Of a stretch of 14,639 nucleotides of DNA, positions 14,639-14,639 are shown piece by piece. The DNA lies in the NCBI RefSeq assembly GCF_946482535.1, contig NZ_CAMLRU010000056.1, positions 1 through 14,639 of the forward strand, given 5' to 3'. Under the pieces are notes generated by a model. The model ran no database searches and was not told where the DNA came from. It saw only the letters and a list, made by a program, of their open reading frames with translations. Numbering within the stretch: position 1 is the stretch's first letter; each line of letters begins with the position of its first letter. Position numbers and translations under genes: made by a program. This stretch comes from an uncultured Flavobacterium sp. (lineage in GTDB: Bacteria; Bacteroidota; Bacteroidia; Flavobacteriales; Flavobacteriaceae).

Positions 14639-14639
14639 C

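Overview
The window reads as a stretch of a Bacteroidetes chromosome, most likely Flavobacterium or a close relative. The reasons are low GC content, weak or absent Shine-Dalgarno sites, matches to the Bacteroidetes -7 promoter element TAnnTTTG upstream of several genes, and gene families typical of Flavobacteriia (LETM1-related protein, DUF4256, SulP linked to carbonic anhydrase). I see no rRNA, tRNA, insertion sequence, CRISPR array or prophage gene. The assignment rests on recognition of families and motifs; no database search was possible.

Layout. Bases 1-1451 (+): the 3' part of a cyclophilin-type peptidyl-prolyl isomerase, then a DUF1801 and a DUF4256 protein, closely spaced. Bases 1452-1634: an intergenic region with a near-perfect 24-bp palindrome next to a -7 promoter element. 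Bases 1635-7511 (+): a MarR regulator followed by three fatty acid beta-oxidation genes in the order and sizes of the Bacillus fadN-fadA-fadE operon, closed by a strong terminator. Bases 7512-7920: a 409-base AT-rich gap with the terminator, two perfect palindromes and a promoter element. Bases 7921-9824 (+): a soluble histidine kinase with two nearly identical PAS domains, overlapping by 4 bases with a single-domain response regulator, then a terminator. Bases 9914-12885 (+): a small conserved protein with an SH3/Tudor-like N-terminus, a Cu/Zn superoxide dismutase lipoprotein, a YdeI/OmdA-like protein starting with TTG, and a LETM1-related protein. Bases 12938-14639 (-): a convergent cluster, read from the right as the C-terminal STAS domain of a SulP transporter, a beta-carbonic anhydrase, and a second beta-carbonic anhydrase of a different subclass. 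A hairpin between the two convergent sets can serve as a terminator for both.

How they work together. The fad cluster supplies acyl-CoA dehydrogenation, hydration, the second dehydrogenation and thiolysis; the MarR protein at its head is the obvious candidate to bind the upstream palindrome and control the operon. The kinase and receiver form a two-component pair without a DNA-binding output in the window. The SulP-carbonic anhydrase cluster looks like a dissolved inorganic carbon uptake and interconversion module. I see no clear evidence of a wholly new system. The most promising leads are the MarR operator, the duplicated PAS sensor with its upstream palindrome, the SodC-YdeI same-frame junction, and the pairing of two carbonic anhydrase subclasses with SulP.
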